Shown: piece after piece, positions 17,543 through 26,822 of the stretch
How positions within the stretch are numbered: the first letter of the stretch is position 1
Layout of the letters: each line of letters starts with the position of its first letter
Source of the DNA: an uncultured Ileibacterium sp.
GTDB lineage: Bacteria > Bacillota > Clostridia > Peptostreptococcales > Anaerovoracaceae
DNA: 64,000 nucleotides
Direction of reading: 5' to 3'
Assembly (NCBI GenBank): GCA_902488835.1
Contig: CABTXQ010000002.1
Location: 9,436 to 73,435 of the forward strand
The notes under the pieces: generated by a model
Seen by the model: only the letters and a program-made list of their open reading frames with translations
Told to the model about the DNA's origin: nothing
Database searches by the model: none
Program-made: the position numbers and the translations under genes

Positions 17543-18622
17543 ATGGCTGAAAGAGTATTTATGAAAGGTACGGAAGCGATTGCCGAGGCTGCAGTAAGAG
17601 CAGGATGCCGTTTTTTTGCCGGTTATCCTATTACACCTCAAAATGAGATTCCTGAATACATGTCAAGGAGGCTACCGGAAGTTGGTGGACAATTCGTACA
17701 AGGAGAGAGTGAAGTTGCATCAGTAAATATGCTTTTTGGCGCAGCATCAACAGGCATAAGGGCTATGAGTTCGTCATCTTCGACAGGAATAAGTCTTTAT
17801 TCTGAGGGTGTATCATTCAGCGCATCTGCAAGAGTTCCAATTGTTTATGTTAACGTAGGAAGAGGAGGTCCTGGGATTGGAGCTATACAACCGGCTCAGC
17901 AGGACTATAATCAGGCAACAAAGGCAAGCGGTAATGGTGGATTCAGAATGATAGTTCAGGCGCCTTCTTCTGTTCAAGAATGTGTTGATATGGTATATGA
18001 AGCATTTGATCTTGCAGCTGAATATGAGAATCCTGTACTCGTTCTAACAGATGGAGTAGTAGGGACAATGATGGAGCCTGTAACTCTTCCTGAAATGAGA
18101 TCAGATGATGAACTGCTCAAATTAAGAAAGAAATTTGAACATAGAGCTATAATAGGGCATCCTGTAGGCCAGCAGGCAGTTTGTAGAGCAGGACAGTTAG
18201 GAGCAGGTCAGGAGAATGTAAACATCGAGGCTGCAAAGATGTATAAAAGCTGGGATAAAGAAATAAGAGTTGAAGAATATATGATGGATGATGCAGAAAT
18301 TGTTATCGCTTCATATGGTATATCGGCTAGAATATGTAAGGCTGTAATCAATAAATTGAGGAAAGAAGGCATTAAGATAGGTATGATAAGACCTATGAGG
18401 GTATCACCTTTCCCATATGATTCATTTGCAAAGCTTGATCCTAAGAAGATTAAGGGACTTCTAGATGTCGAAATGTCAATTCCAGCACAAATGATATGGG
18501 ATGTTAAGCATGTTCTTAACAAGGATATTCCTGTAAGAGAGTGCCTAAGGTCAGGAGGTCAGTTACTGACAAATGATCAGGTTGAAGCAGCTGTTCGTGA
18601 TTTGATTAAGGAGGTGCTCTAA
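17543..18622 (+). CDS. vorB: 2-oxoacid:ferredoxin oxidoreductase, alpha subunit (VorB-like)
   Basis: The pyrimidine-binding subunit of a thiamine-pyrophosphate enzyme that oxidatively decarboxylates 2-oxoacids to acyl-CoA, reducing ferredoxin. Motifs are GYPITPQNEIPEYM near residue 30, GESEVASVNMLFGA, RAMSSSSSTGISLYSEG and a C-terminal MRPMRVSPFP of the transketolase C-terminal domain. The ATG at 17543 follows AAGGAGG; a frame from 17519 overlaps the ferredoxin gene and is rejected. It ends overlapping the beta-subunit start by one base. Resemblance is to VorB (2-oxoisovalerate), but 2-oxoglutarate enzymes are close relatives. Confidence 0.9.
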   Translation: MAERVFMKGTEAIAEAAVRAGCRFFAGYPITPQNEIPEYMSRRLPEVGGQFVQGESEVASVNMLFGAASTGIRAMSSSSSTGISLYSEGVSFSASARVPIVYVNVGRGGPGIGAIQPAQQDYNQATKASGNGGFRMIVQAPSSVQECVDMVYEAFDLAAEYENPVLVLTDGVVGTMMEPVTLPEMRSDDELLKLRKKFEHRAIIGHPVGQQAVCRAGQLGAGQENVNIEAAKMYKSWDKEIRVEEYMMDDAEIVIASYGISARICKAVINKLRKEGIKIGMIRPMRVSPFPYDSFAKLDPKKIKGLLDVEMSIPAQMIWDVKHVLNKDIPVRECLRSGGQLLTNDQVEAAVRDLIKEVL

Positions 18623-19365
18623 TGGAGACAAAAGTATATTCGAGAACAAATGGACTGCTCCACGGTGCAGTGTCGGGATTTTGCCCTGGCTGTATGCACG
18701 GTACCGTTCATAAGCTTATCGGTGAAGCTGCAGAAGAACTAGGGCAGCTTGATCATCTTGTAAGAGTTGAGGGCGTTGGATGCTGCGGTCTTGGACAATT
18801 TTATGTATCTCATGATGAGACGATTGCAGCACATGGTAGAGCTTGTGCAGTTGCCACTGGTATTAAGAGATCAAGCCCGGATTCACTTATATATACATAT
18901 CAGGGGGATGGAGACCTTGCTGCGATAGGCCTTGCAGAAACAATGTCCGCTGCAAATAGGGGAGAAAACTTTACAGTAATTTTTGTAAACAATGGTATTT
19001 ATGGAATGACCGGTGGGCAGATGGCTCCAACCACTCTTCTCGGAATGAAATCAACAACAACTCCAAGTGGAAGAGTTGCCGAAGAGCACGGATATCCAAT
19101 GCATATGTGCGAAATACTTGATACTTTGACAGCACCTGTTTATCTTGAAAGAACATCTTGCGATACACCTCAGCATGTAATTGCTACAAGAAAAGCCATT
19201 AAAAAGGCTTTCCAATATCAGCTTGAGGGAAAAGGATTTTCAATGGTTGAAATAGTTACATCATGTCCTACAAACTGGGGAATGAGTACTATTGACTCAC
19301 TTGATTTTTTAAGAGATAAGATGTTTACTGAGTATCCTCTCGGTCTTGTAAGAGACAGGGGTTAA
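18622..19365 (+). CDS. 2-oxoacid:ferredoxin oxidoreductase, TPP-binding beta subunit
   Basis: The 247-residue subunit that binds the thiamine diphosphate. FCPGCMHGTVHKLIGE at the start and VEGVGCCGLGQF are family hallmarks. TYQGDGDLAAIGLAETMSAA supplies the GDG...N metal and diphosphate motif, completed by FVNNGIYGMTGGQMAPTTLL. The ATG overlaps the alpha-subunit stop (TAATG), showing coupled translation. The product works as an alpha-beta-gamma-delta complex in the cytoplasm, and with butyrate kinase may feed acyl-CoA-derived energy conservation. Confidence 0.92.
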   Translation: METKVYSRTNGLLHGAVSGFCPGCMHGTVHKLIGEAAEELGQLDHLVRVEGVGCCGLGQFYVSHDETIAAHGRACAVATGIKRSSPDSLIYTYQGDGDLAAIGLAETMSAANRGENFTVIFVNNGIYGMTGGQMAPTTLLGMKSTTTPSGRVAEEHGYPMHMCEILDTLTAPVYLERTSCDTPQHVIATRKAIKKAFQYQLEGKGFSMVEIVTSCPTNWGMSTIDSLDFLRDKMFTEYPLGLVRDRG

Positions 19366-19378
19366 GGAGGTTATTGAT

Positions 19379-19933
19379 ATGGAAAGAAATTTGATGATAG
19401 CAGGTTTTGGCGGACAAGGCGTAATGACTATAGGAAAGCTTCTAGCACAGGCAACTTGTGATTCTACAGATCTGAATGTAACCTTTTTCCCTTCTTATGG
19501 TGCAGCTATGAGAGGTGGCACAGCTAACTGTTATGTAGTTATTTCGGATGAGAGTATCGGAGCTCCTTCAAGCACATCAGTGGATGATTTAATTGTAATG
19601 AATGAACCTTCACTTGATGCATTCCTTGGTAATCTCAAAGAAAAAGGAGTTCTTTTTATTAATAGCACAATAGTTAAGAAAAAAATAGAAAGAAATGACA
19701 TAGAACTAGTCGAAGTTCCAGTTACAGAAATGGCACTTGATATGGGAGATCCGAGAGTTTTGAATGTAATCATGCTTGGAGCTTATATAGGTTATACGAA
19801 TGTAGTTCCTACAAGTGTTATACTTGAAGGACTACATCATAAATTCGAAAAGAAACCTGATGCAATTAAGCTTAATGACGATGCATTTCAAAGAGGTTAT
19901 GACATAGGAAAAAAAGCAAGAGAATCAAAATAA
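19379..19933 (+). CDS. 2-oxoacid:ferredoxin oxidoreductase, gamma subunit
   Basis: The 184-residue CoA-binding gamma subunit. The N-terminal glycine-rich segment GFGGQGVMTIGKLLAQA and FFPSYGAAMRGGTANCYVVIS are diagnostic of the POR gamma family. AAGGAGG precedes the ATG by about 8 nt. It is the last gene of the operon and is followed by a strong terminator. Confidence 0.92.
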   Translation: MERNLMIAGFGGQGVMTIGKLLAQATCDSTDLNVTFFPSYGAAMRGGTANCYVVISDESIGAPSSTSVDDLIVMNEPSLDAFLGNLKEKGVLFINSTIVKKKIERNDIELVEVPVTEMALDMGDPRVLNVIMLGAYIGYTNVVPTSVILEGLHHKFEKKPDAIKLNDDAFQRGYDIGKKARESK

Positions 19934-19951
19934 AAAAATTTTTAACAACAG

Positions 19952-19980
19952 ACGGCTTAAGACTTATTAAGCCGTTTTTT
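19952..19980 (+). terminator. intrinsic terminator of the Vor operon
   Basis: A 9-bp stem ACGGCTTAA (19952-19960) with TTAAGCCGT (19967-19975) and a 6-nt loop is followed by a T run. Confidence 0.93.
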
Positions 19981-19981
19981 A

Positions 19982-20010
19982 TTGAAAAAAATATTAAAAA
20001 AATGTACAAT
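19982..20010 (+). promoter_or_regulatory. promoter of the cdaA operon
   Basis: TTGAAA (19982-19987) and TACAAT (20005-20010) are spaced by 17 bp, directly after the previous terminator and 56 bp before cdaA. Confidence 0.72.
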
Positions 20011-20066
20011 AAAAATGAAAATTTGTAGACAATAATTGTTTTTTGAAAGTGAGTTAAGGAATATAG

Positions 20067-20918
20067 ATGCTTGAAGTTATCGGCGGAATAATAAAAAACT
20101 TTAGAATATTGGATGCTATAGATATTTTAATAGTAGCATACATTGTATATAAGATTTTGGGGTTCATAAGAGAGACAAGGGCCCTGCAATTAGTTAGGGG
20201 AATACTTATCTTTATTACTATATTTTTCCTCTCTGATCTTCTTGATTTGTATCTTCTTAACTATTTGATGAAGAGCCTATTTACCCTTGGTATTTTCGCA
20301 CTGTTTGTTCTGTTCCAACCGGAGCTTAGGAGGGGACTTGAACAGATGGGAAGAAAAAACTTAGTGAGGTCTCAGTTCAAAAGCATTGAAAAGGAACAGG
20401 CTATAGCCTTTGTAAACAATTTAGTTACTGCCATTGATGATATGAGCAGGATGAGGACAGGGGCCCTTATTGCTATTGAACGAAATACAATGCTCAACGA
20501 TATTATAGAGACAGGAAATATTATTGATTCTAATGCAACATTCAGACTAATTGAAAATTTATTTTATGAAGGTTCTCCTCTTCATGACGGAGGAATTATT
20601 ATTCGAGGCATAAGAATTCATGCAGCAAGCTGTGTTTTTCCTCTTACAAAGAACAAGATAGGAATTAATCTTGGAACGAGACATAAGGCGGGAGTCGGAC
20701 TGAGTGAGGTAAGTGACGCTCTCGTTATTATTGTATCAGAGGAGACAGGTGTAATTTCGATAGCGGAGAACGGTGAATTAACGAGATTCCTAGATTCTGG
20801 GACACTTGAAAAGATTTTGCTCAATATTTACTTACCTGAAGAACCTAAGAAAGTTCTTTATAAGTTTTCTGACGTTTTCAATATTAAAGGAGGCAAGGAA
20901 AATGAAGGTAAGGAATAA
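20067..20918 (+). CDS. cdaA: diadenylate cyclase CdaA
   Basis: CdaA makes cyclic-di-AMP from two ATP at the membrane, a signal controlling potassium, osmotic balance and cell-wall growth in Firmicutes. Three N-terminal hydrophobic helices (about residues 12-90) precede the DAC domain. The catalytic segments are LHDGGIIIRG (DGA-type motif) and GTRHKAGVGLSE (RHR-type motif). Length (283) is typical. Its 3' end overlaps cdaR by 17 nt, and glmM follows, the conserved cdaA-cdaR-glmM order. Confidence 0.96.
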   Translation: MLEVIGGIIKNFRILDAIDILIVAYIVYKILGFIRETRALQLVRGILIFITIFFLSDLLDLYLLNYLMKSLFTLGIFALFVLFQPELRRGLEQMGRKNLVRSQFKSIEKEQAIAFVNNLVTAIDDMSRMRTGALIAIERNTMLNDIIETGNIIDSNATFRLIENLFYEGSPLHDGGIIIRGIRIHAASCVFPLTKNKIGINLGTRHKAGVGLSEVSDALVIIVSEETGVISIAENGELTRFLDSGTLEKILLNIYLPEEPKKVLYKFSDVFNIKGGKENEGKE

Positions 20919-22104
20919 GATAAAAAATATAAATAAACTTAGCTTTGTAATATCACTTATTATATCAATAGCAGCCTGGTTCTATGTTGTATATAATGTT
21001 AATCCGACAATGAGTAGAAATTTTCGCAATATTCCGGTTACAATTACAGGCGAAGATATTCTTGAAGAGAATGGACTTGCGGTTGCATCCATCGATGTTG
21101 AGAGTATTGATGTAACATTAAGGGCGAAAAGGAGCATTCTTGATAACGTAAAGGACGGGTCAATAGTAATTAGTGCAGATGTTTCAGAAGCAGGTAAGGG
21201 TGATAATAAGTTTGCACTTGAAATATCATCTCCTTCCGGAACAGTAATAACTAAACAAAGCAAGAAGAATGTGGTAATAAATATAGAGAATCTAAAGACA
21301 AAAAAAGTCGATGTTAAGACTTCTTTTTCGGAGAGATTGTCAAATGATGAAGAAGTTGAAATAAGCGATATAGCTGAGAAAAGCATAGAGATAAGAGGAG
21401 CAAAAAGCATAGTTAATGCCGCTTCATATGCTGATGCATGCATTGATGTAAGCAGAATCAGTGATAAAAATAAGATGATAAGCGTTCCTCTCACAATAAA
21501 AAATTCAAGTGGAAAAAATCTAAAACACTTAAAATACAAACCTTCAAAGATAAATCTAAAAGCTCAAAAAGTCTCGAAAAAGAAGGTAAAACTGAATATT
21601 AAAGTAAATAATTCGGATAGTCAATTTGTTGAAAGAACATATACTGGACCAAGCGAAATATATATCAAAGGAAATAAGAATAAACTTATGAATATATCAA
21701 GCATAGACACCAAGACAATCGATATATCCGATGTTGAACAAACAAGTGATATAGAACTCTCGTACATACTTCCTAAGGGAGTTTCAATATCAAATGAAAG
21801 TAAAGATGCCACTCTTCATGTTAAATGTATACCGCTTAAGGATAAAACCTTTGCAATAGAATCGGAATCAATAGAGCTAAAAAATATAGGAAACGGTCTT
21901 GACGTAACAGCAAGTGGCAAAGTTGATGTTACGGTTTATGGACTTGGTGATGAAATATCAAAAATAGATGATAATGATATAGTTCTTTCTTTAGATCTTG
22001 CGGGATATACTGTTGGTACTTACTCAATAAAGCCAACAGTTAAAAGCATTGATTATGCAAGGAGATATGAAATATCAGGAGATATATTAGTAAAAATAAG
22101 TTGA
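20902..22104 (+). CDS. cdaR: CdaR, YbbR-domain regulator of CdaA
   Basis: An extracytoplasmic regulator anchored by one N-terminal helix (LSFVISLIISIAAWFYVVY), followed by about four YbbR-type beta repeats, recognisable from recurring VDVTLRAKRS, VDVKTSFSE and KVDVTVYG-like strands. It binds and modulates CdaA. The ATG at 20902 follows AAAGGAGG and sits inside the cdaA 3' end; the longer frame from 20806 lies within cdaA and is rejected. At 400 residues it is normal for the family. Confidence 0.92.
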   Translation: MKVRNKIKNINKLSFVISLIISIAAWFYVVYNVNPTMSRNFRNIPVTITGEDILEENGLAVASIDVESIDVTLRAKRSILDNVKDGSIVISADVSEAGKGDNKFALEISSPSGTVITKQSKKNVVINIENLKTKKVDVKTSFSERLSNDEEVEISDIAEKSIEIRGAKSIVNAASYADACIDVSRISDKNKMISVPLTIKNSSGKNLKHLKYKPSKINLKAQKVSKKKVKLNIKVNNSDSQFVERTYTGPSEIYIKGNKNKLMNISSIDTKTIDISDVEQTSDIELSYILPKGVSISNESKDATLHVKCIPLKDKTFAIESESIELKNIGNGLDVTASGKVDVTVYGLGDEISKIDDNDIVLSLDLAGYTVGTYSIKPTVKSIDYARRYEISGDILVKIS

Positions 22105-22130
22105 TTAATGAAAGGAGATAGCTGATACAA

Positions 22131-23486
22131 ATGGGAAGAATGTTTGGTACCGATGGAGTGAGAGGTGTAGCAAATGAAGAGCTCACTGCCGAGGTTGCAT
22201 TTAATATAGGTAAAGCGGCTGCATATGTGCTTGGAAAGAGATCAAAACGACCAATATTTGTGATAGGTAAGGATACAAGGATATCAGGAGATATGCTTGA
22301 GAATGCACTGACGGCAGGAATTTTGTCGGTCGGTGGAAACGTAATGAAATTAGGGGTGATTCCAACCCCTGCAGTTGCTTATTTAGTTAGATATTTTAAG
22401 GCGGATGCAGGTGTTGTTATTTCTGCATCCCATAATCCTTTTGAGTACAATGGAATAAAGTTTTTTAATAGTGAAGGATTCAAACTGGATGATAATATTG
22501 AGAACGAAATTGAGGATGTAATATATAACGGAATTAAAGGAGATAAGGTTTTAATAGCCAAGGATATTGGCAGATGTATTGATGCAAAGGAAGATTCACT
22601 CAAAATTTATACAGATTTTTTGCTAAGCACCATTGATAAAAAGCTTGATGGGATAAAGATAGTTCTTGACCTTGCAAACGGAGCTTCTTATAAATCAGCA
22701 AGGATTGTCTTCGATACACTTGGAGCGAATCTTTACGTGTTGTCAGATGATCCTAATGGTGTAAATATCAACGATAATTGTGGATCAACACATCCAGAAA
22801 ATCTACAAAAGAGAGTTGTTGAACTTTCAGCAGATATAGGACTTTCTTTTGATGGAGATGCTGACAGGCTTATAGTTGTCGATGATAAGGGAAGGATAGT
22901 TGATGGAGATTATATCCTATCAATATGTGCAAAAAAACTAAAAGACGATGGAGAACTGAATGAAAACAGAATTACAGCATCCGTAATGAGCAATATCGGT
23001 CTTCATAGAAAAATGGCAGAATACGATATAGAAGTTGATACGACGAAGGTTGGGGATAAATATATACTTGAGTCCATGCTTAAGACAGGTTCGGTGCTTG
23101 GTGGTGAACAAAGCGGGCATATGATATTCCTTAATTATGCAACTGCCGGAGACGGTGTGATGAGTGCTTTGCAATTTATTAAAGCATATATTTCAAGCGG
23201 TAAAAAGGTTAGTGAACTAAGAGATGAAATAACAATATATCCGCAGGTTCTTGTAAATGCCAAAGTTAAGAACGAAAAAAAAGATTCTGTTAGAGAGAAT
23301 CAAGAAATCAATAATAGGATAAAAGAAATAGAAGAATTAATAGGAGATACAGGCAGAGTATTGATAAGACCGAGCGGGACAGAACCGCTTGTTAGAGTAA
23401 TGCTTGAAGGTGAGGACATTGAAACTCTGAATGAATATGCTAATGAACTTGCTAAAATGATAGAAGAAAAGCTTGGCAATAATTGA
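22131..23486 (+). CDS. glmM: phosphoglucosamine mutase GlmM
   Basis: GlmM converts glucosamine-6-phosphate to glucosamine-1-phosphate on the way to UDP-GlcNAc and peptidoglycan. The start MGRMFGTDGVRGVAN, the phospho-serine loop VISASHNPFEYNGIKFF, metal site FDGDADRL and phosphate-binding RPSGTEPLVRVM all match. The 451-residue length is standard. In other Firmicutes GlmM interacts with CdaA and lowers its activity, and the shared operon with cdaA and cdaR fits that coupling. Confidence 0.97.
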   Translation: MGRMFGTDGVRGVANEELTAEVAFNIGKAAAYVLGKRSKRPIFVIGKDTRISGDMLENALTAGILSVGGNVMKLGVIPTPAVAYLVRYFKADAGVVISASHNPFEYNGIKFFNSEGFKLDDNIENEIEDVIYNGIKGDKVLIAKDIGRCIDAKEDSLKIYTDFLLSTIDKKLDGIKIVLDLANGASYKSARIVFDTLGANLYVLSDDPNGVNINDNCGSTHPENLQKRVVELSADIGLSFDGDADRLIVVDDKGRIVDGDYILSICAKKLKDDGELNENRITASVMSNIGLHRKMAEYDIEVDTTKVGDKYILESMLKTGSVLGGEQSGHMIFLNYATAGDGVMSALQFIKAYISSGKKVSELRDEITIYPQVLVNAKVKNEKKDSVRENQEINNRIKEIEELIGDTGRVLIRPSGTEPLVRVMLEGEDIETLNEYANELAKMIEEKLGNN

Positions 23487-23531
23487 TTGTATGGCTTTAA
23501 ATAAAAACAATTAACTTAAAGGGGAATCACA

Positions 23532-25256
23532 ATGGATGTAATGAATATTTACCAAAAATGGCTCACCAATAGAAGTCTTGATTCATTATTAAAAAGAGAT
23601 CTGATGAAAATAGTTGGGATGCATGAGGAGATAGAAGACAGATTCTATCGTTCATTAGACTTCGGAACGGCTGGAATCAGAGGGATAATGGGCGCCGGAA
23701 CTAATAGAATGAATATTTATATTGTCGGTTGTGCTGCAAAAGGTTTTGGCGAAGCAATAATTGATAAAAATAAGCAAGATAAAGGAATCATTATTTCATA
23801 TGACTCAAGAAACAATTCAAGAAAATTTGCAGAAATAAGTGCAAGGGTAATGGGAACAATGGGAATTCGAGTGTTTCTTTCAGATCAGATGAGACCTGTT
23901 CCAATGCTTTCGTATGGTATAAGATATTTCAAAGCAGCAGGAGGCATAATGATTACAGCCTCACATAACCCTCCTGAATATAATGGATTTAAGGCATATG
24001 GAGAGAACGGTGGACAGCTTATGCCTGAGGATGCATCGGTTATCAAGACAAATATTGACTGTATTGAGGATGTGTTTGAACCAGTTCAGACTGCAATGCC
24101 ACTAAGTGAATTGATCAATAGTAATATTGTGTCATATATAGGGGATGAACTCGATAAAGCATATGATGAGGAGATAATTTCATGCTTTAAGGAAAATGAA
24201 ACAGATATCTCACATAGAGATAAAATAAAAATAGTCTATACACCTTTAAACGGTGCCGGCAATATCCCTGTCAGAAGAATTTTGTCAAAACTCGGATTTG
24301 ATCAGGTCTTCGTAGTGCCTGAACAAGAAAAACCTGATGGAAATTTTCCAACACTAAAGGTACCAAATCCAGAGAACGAAGATACTTTTCAGCTAGCAAT
24401 AAAAACAGCAAAATCATTATTTGCCGATATAATAATAGCTACGGACCCGGATTCAGATAGGTTAGGGATTGCGGTAAGAGAACATGATGGGAATTATAAA
24501 GTTTTGAAGGGTAATGAAATAGGAATTATTCTAATGGAATATATCTTGTCAGTAAAGAAGTCAAAAAATAATATCCCTAGCAATGCATTTTGTGCTACAT
24601 CGGTAGTATCAACAAAGATAACCAAAAAAATTTGCAAAAGATATGGGGTTAAATTATACCAGGTGTTTACGGGGACAAAATATATTGCAGATAAAATATA
24701 TTCCCTTGACGAAAATGGAGATGAGAAATTTATCTATGGATTTGAGGAAAGCCATGGATATATGATTGATTCCAATGTCAGGGATAAAGACGCAATATCT
24801 GCTGCTGCAATGATAGCGGAAATCGCAGCTTTCAGTAAGAATTACAATATGACTTTGATTGATCAGCTTAAATCCATATATGCACTTTATGATTATGCAG
24901 CAGATGAGAGCTATTCAATAATATGCAAGGGTGAGAATGGGGAAAGACAAATTAAAGAGGCCATGGACCATTATAGAAATATTGCAAAAAAATACGAAGG
25001 GAAGCTCGGTGTTCCTGATAGTAAACTATATGATATTGAAATTACTAACTTTAGGGATTTCCTTCCTGCCTCAAATGTGCTTATGTACGAAATGGGGGAA
25101 TTTGATTTTATAGTAATGAGACCAAGTGGGACTGAACCAAAGCTAAAAATTTATTTTGGATGCTATGGTGATAAAAGTGAGGCGAGGATAAGACTTGCAA
25201 AAATCTCAAGGCTTCTTCTTGATGATGTTAATAACACTATAGATTCAATTCAATAA
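23532..25256 (+). CDS. phosphoglucomutase/phosphomannomutase (PgcA type)
   Basis: A 574-residue alpha-D-phosphohexomutase interconverting hexose-1- and hexose-6-phosphates. Motifs are RSLDFGTAGIRGIMGAGTNR, phospho-serine loop TASHNPPEYNGFKAYG, metal site ATDPDSDRLGIAV, sugar-binding GFEESHGYM and RPSGTEPKLKIYF. It begins 45 nt after glmM with no terminator between them, placing two mutases of one superfamily in the same operon. Its likely product, glucose-1-phosphate, feeds the nucleotidyltransferase encoded nearby on the other strand. Confidence 0.92.
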   Translation: MDVMNIYQKWLTNRSLDSLLKRDLMKIVGMHEEIEDRFYRSLDFGTAGIRGIMGAGTNRMNIYIVGCAAKGFGEAIIDKNKQDKGIIISYDSRNNSRKFAEISARVMGTMGIRVFLSDQMRPVPMLSYGIRYFKAAGGIMITASHNPPEYNGFKAYGENGGQLMPEDASVIKTNIDCIEDVFEPVQTAMPLSELINSNIVSYIGDELDKAYDEEIISCFKENETDISHRDKIKIVYTPLNGAGNIPVRRILSKLGFDQVFVVPEQEKPDGNFPTLKVPNPENEDTFQLAIKTAKSLFADIIIATDPDSDRLGIAVREHDGNYKVLKGNEIGIILMEYILSVKKSKNNIPSNAFCATSVVSTKITKKICKRYGVKLYQVFTGTKYIADKIYSLDENGDEKFIYGFEESHGYMIDSNVRDKDAISAAAMIAEIAAFSKNYNMTLIDQLKSIYALYDYAADESYSIICKGENGERQIKEAMDHYRNIAKKYEGKLGVPDSKLYDIEITNFRDFLPASNVLMYEMGEFDFIVMRPSGTEPKLKIYFGCYGDKSEARIRLAKISRLLLDDVNNTIDSIQ

Positions 25257-25270
25257 TTATAGATAAAAGA

Positions 25271-25300
25271 AAAGAACGGATGCCATGCATCCGTTCTTTT
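25271..25300. terminator. bidirectional intrinsic terminator
   Basis: A perfect 12-bp stem AAAGAACGGATG (25271-25282) with CATCCGTTCTTT (25288-25299) lies between the convergent mutase and lipoprotein genes. A- and T-runs flank it on both sides. Confidence 0.92.
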
Positions 25301-25310
25301 GCTCTAATAT

Positions 25311-25709
25311 TTACCTTTTCTTGAATGTCATCGATAAGCCCATTTCTTTCGACTCTAACTTTAATTCGTCCTTTTTGACCAAAGTTCCTTCCATCTTGTC
25401 ACTGCCATCATCGACAATTATCTTCTTATCATCCTTTTTGTCAAGACTCCATTTCATCTTGGATTTATCTCCAAGCAAATTTGCCTCTGCCTTACCGCCT
25501 GATTTTAACTCAATATAAGTTTCCTTATCAGAACCATCTGAAAGCTCCTTGATATCATCTGCACTAACGGTAATGCCATCAAGTTCCATGGATGTAACAT
25601 CCCACTTTCCGATAAATGCTTTTTCTTTGTCACCTCCGCAAGCTGTCAGTAACAAAGCCATAATAGCAACAGCAGCTAATATGACGATCAGTTTTCCTCG
25701 CTTGTTCAT
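25311..25709 (-). CDS. small lipoprotein, lipocalin-like
   Basis: A 132-residue secreted lipoprotein with signal peptide and lipobox LLTAC (Cys24), then GGDKEKAFIGKWDVTSMELDG. The alternating Lys/Asp-rich strands, opening with GKW and ending MGLSMTFKKR, resemble the small beta-barrel lipocalin-like lipoproteins common in Clostridia. Binding partner and function are unknown. A strong AAGGAGG lies before the ATG. It is transcribed in the same direction as the nucleotidyltransferase but separated from it by 170 bp and an inverted repeat. Confidence 0.75.
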   Translation of the reverse strand: MNKRGKLIVILAAVAIMALLLTACGGDKEKAFIGKWDVTSMELDGITVSADDIKELSDGSDKETYIELKSGGKAEANLLGDKSKMKWSLDKKDDKKIIVDDGSDKMEGTLVKKDELKLESKEMGLSMTFKKR

Positions 25710-25764
25710 GGCTTCCTCCTTGTTGTTTTCAAGAATATCAACTTGTTACTATTATATTAATATA

Positions 25765-25798
25765 AATTAACAAAAAATAAAAGAGTTTTTTGTTAATT
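25765..25798. repeat. perfect 13-bp inverted repeat
   Basis: AATTAACAAAAAA (25765-25777) is repeated inverted as TTTTTTGTTAATT (25786-25798), with an 8-nt loop. It sits between the end of the minus-strand nucleotidyltransferase gene and the start of the lipoprotein gene. It could be an A/T-only terminator for the former or an operator for the latter. Confidence 0.6.
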
Positions 25799-25879
25799 CA
25801 TCGATAAGTTTCTTGAATATATATGAATCCTAAAAATAATTATAAAAATACATATATTAATGCGTTTATTGTCAATAAA

Positions 25880-26812
25880 TTATGCCTCTTTGTTTTCCCA
25901 TAAAATTCGTGGATAGATTCTTGCTTCTTTCATCTCTTCTATTGTTGCCACAACTAGGGGTTTATCTTCCTTGTAAGTTACTCCAAACCATCTATCAGGA
26001 GAATGTAAAATCTCTACACTGGATCTATTATTTGCAACCTGATTGGCTATTGATGATGGAAGATAGAATTCGCCTTTTAGTGGGTTAGAATCAATGATAT
26101 CAATAAGTGCTGTGGATAAATCTTCAGTTATGACATCGATATATTCCTTGCCAAATCCCCATAGATTCATCGATACAGAGGTGCCGTCCGGGATTACATC
26201 ACATATTCCATCCATGTTCTTTCCGGTTATAATTCCCTTGAATGTTCCTGACGTTTCTCTACGAACGTCTGTATGCTCCTCAATATAAGTCAGAAAGTTA
26301 TTCTTTTCCTTGCAGATTCCCCTTGATACGCTTCCGTTCTCGGAAAGTGTATTCTCAATATTAAATCCTACCATGCAGTGATGCGTCTTATCTGCATTGT
26401 TGCTCAAAAATCCGTATATTAGCTGGAATGCTTCACTGCCATAATAATCATCGGCGTTTATTACTGCAAAAGGTGAATCTATATAATTTCTAGCAGCATA
26501 TACGGCATGACCTGTTCCCCAAGGCTTTACTCTTCCATTTGGAACTTCTAATCCGTTCGGTATGTCTTCAAGATCCTGATAGGCAAAATGATATTCCATC
26601 ATATCACCTATAGTTGATTCAAGATGTTCTTTAAGCATGGATTCAAGCTCTCTTTTTATAACAAAAATAACTTTCTTAAAGCCTGCACGCTTTGCATCAA
26701 AGAGGGAGAAATCCATGATTATATCTCCTTCTTTACTCACTTTATCAATTTGTTTATTGCCGCCGTATCTACTTCCAAGACCTGCAGCCATTACAATTAA
26801 AATTGGTTCCAT
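25880..26812 (-). CDS. sugar-phosphate nucleotidyltransferase family protein
   Basis: A 310-residue protein of the NTP_transferase fold. The nucleotide-binding start VMAAGLGSRYGGNKQIDKV and the metal-binding AVINADDYYGSEAF show a sugar-1-phosphate nucleotidylyltransferase or close relative. GKPWGTGHAV-like spacing (KPWGTGHAVYAARN) marks the base-binding loop. The ATG at 26812 follows GAGAGG; a GTG two codons earlier is less likely. The stop of gltX is only 10 nt upstream, so the pair is probably co-transcribed. The nucleotide and sugar are not determined; the glucose-1-phosphate type is the closest guess. Confidence 0.82.
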   Translation of the reverse strand: MEPILIVMAAGLGSRYGGNKQIDKVSKEGDIIMDFSLFDAKRAGFKKVIFVIKRELESMLKEHLESTIGDMMEYHFAYQDLEDIPNGLEVPNGRVKPWGTGHAVYAARNYIDSPFAVINADDYYGSEAFQLIYGFLSNNADKTHHCMVGFNIENTLSENGSVSRGICKEKNNFLTYIEEHTDVRRETSGTFKGIITGKNMDGICDVIPDGTSVSMNLWGFGKEYIDVITEDLSTALIDIIDSNPLKGEFYLPSSIANQVANNRSSVEILHSPDRWFGVTYKEDKPLVVATIEEMKEARIYPRILWENKEA

Positions 26813-26822
26813 AACCACCTCT

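Noticed and set aside
22131..25256. glmM and the following mutase as a recent tandem duplication
   Set aside because: Although both belong to one superfamily, lengths and active-site surroundings differ strongly; they are distinct old subfamilies.
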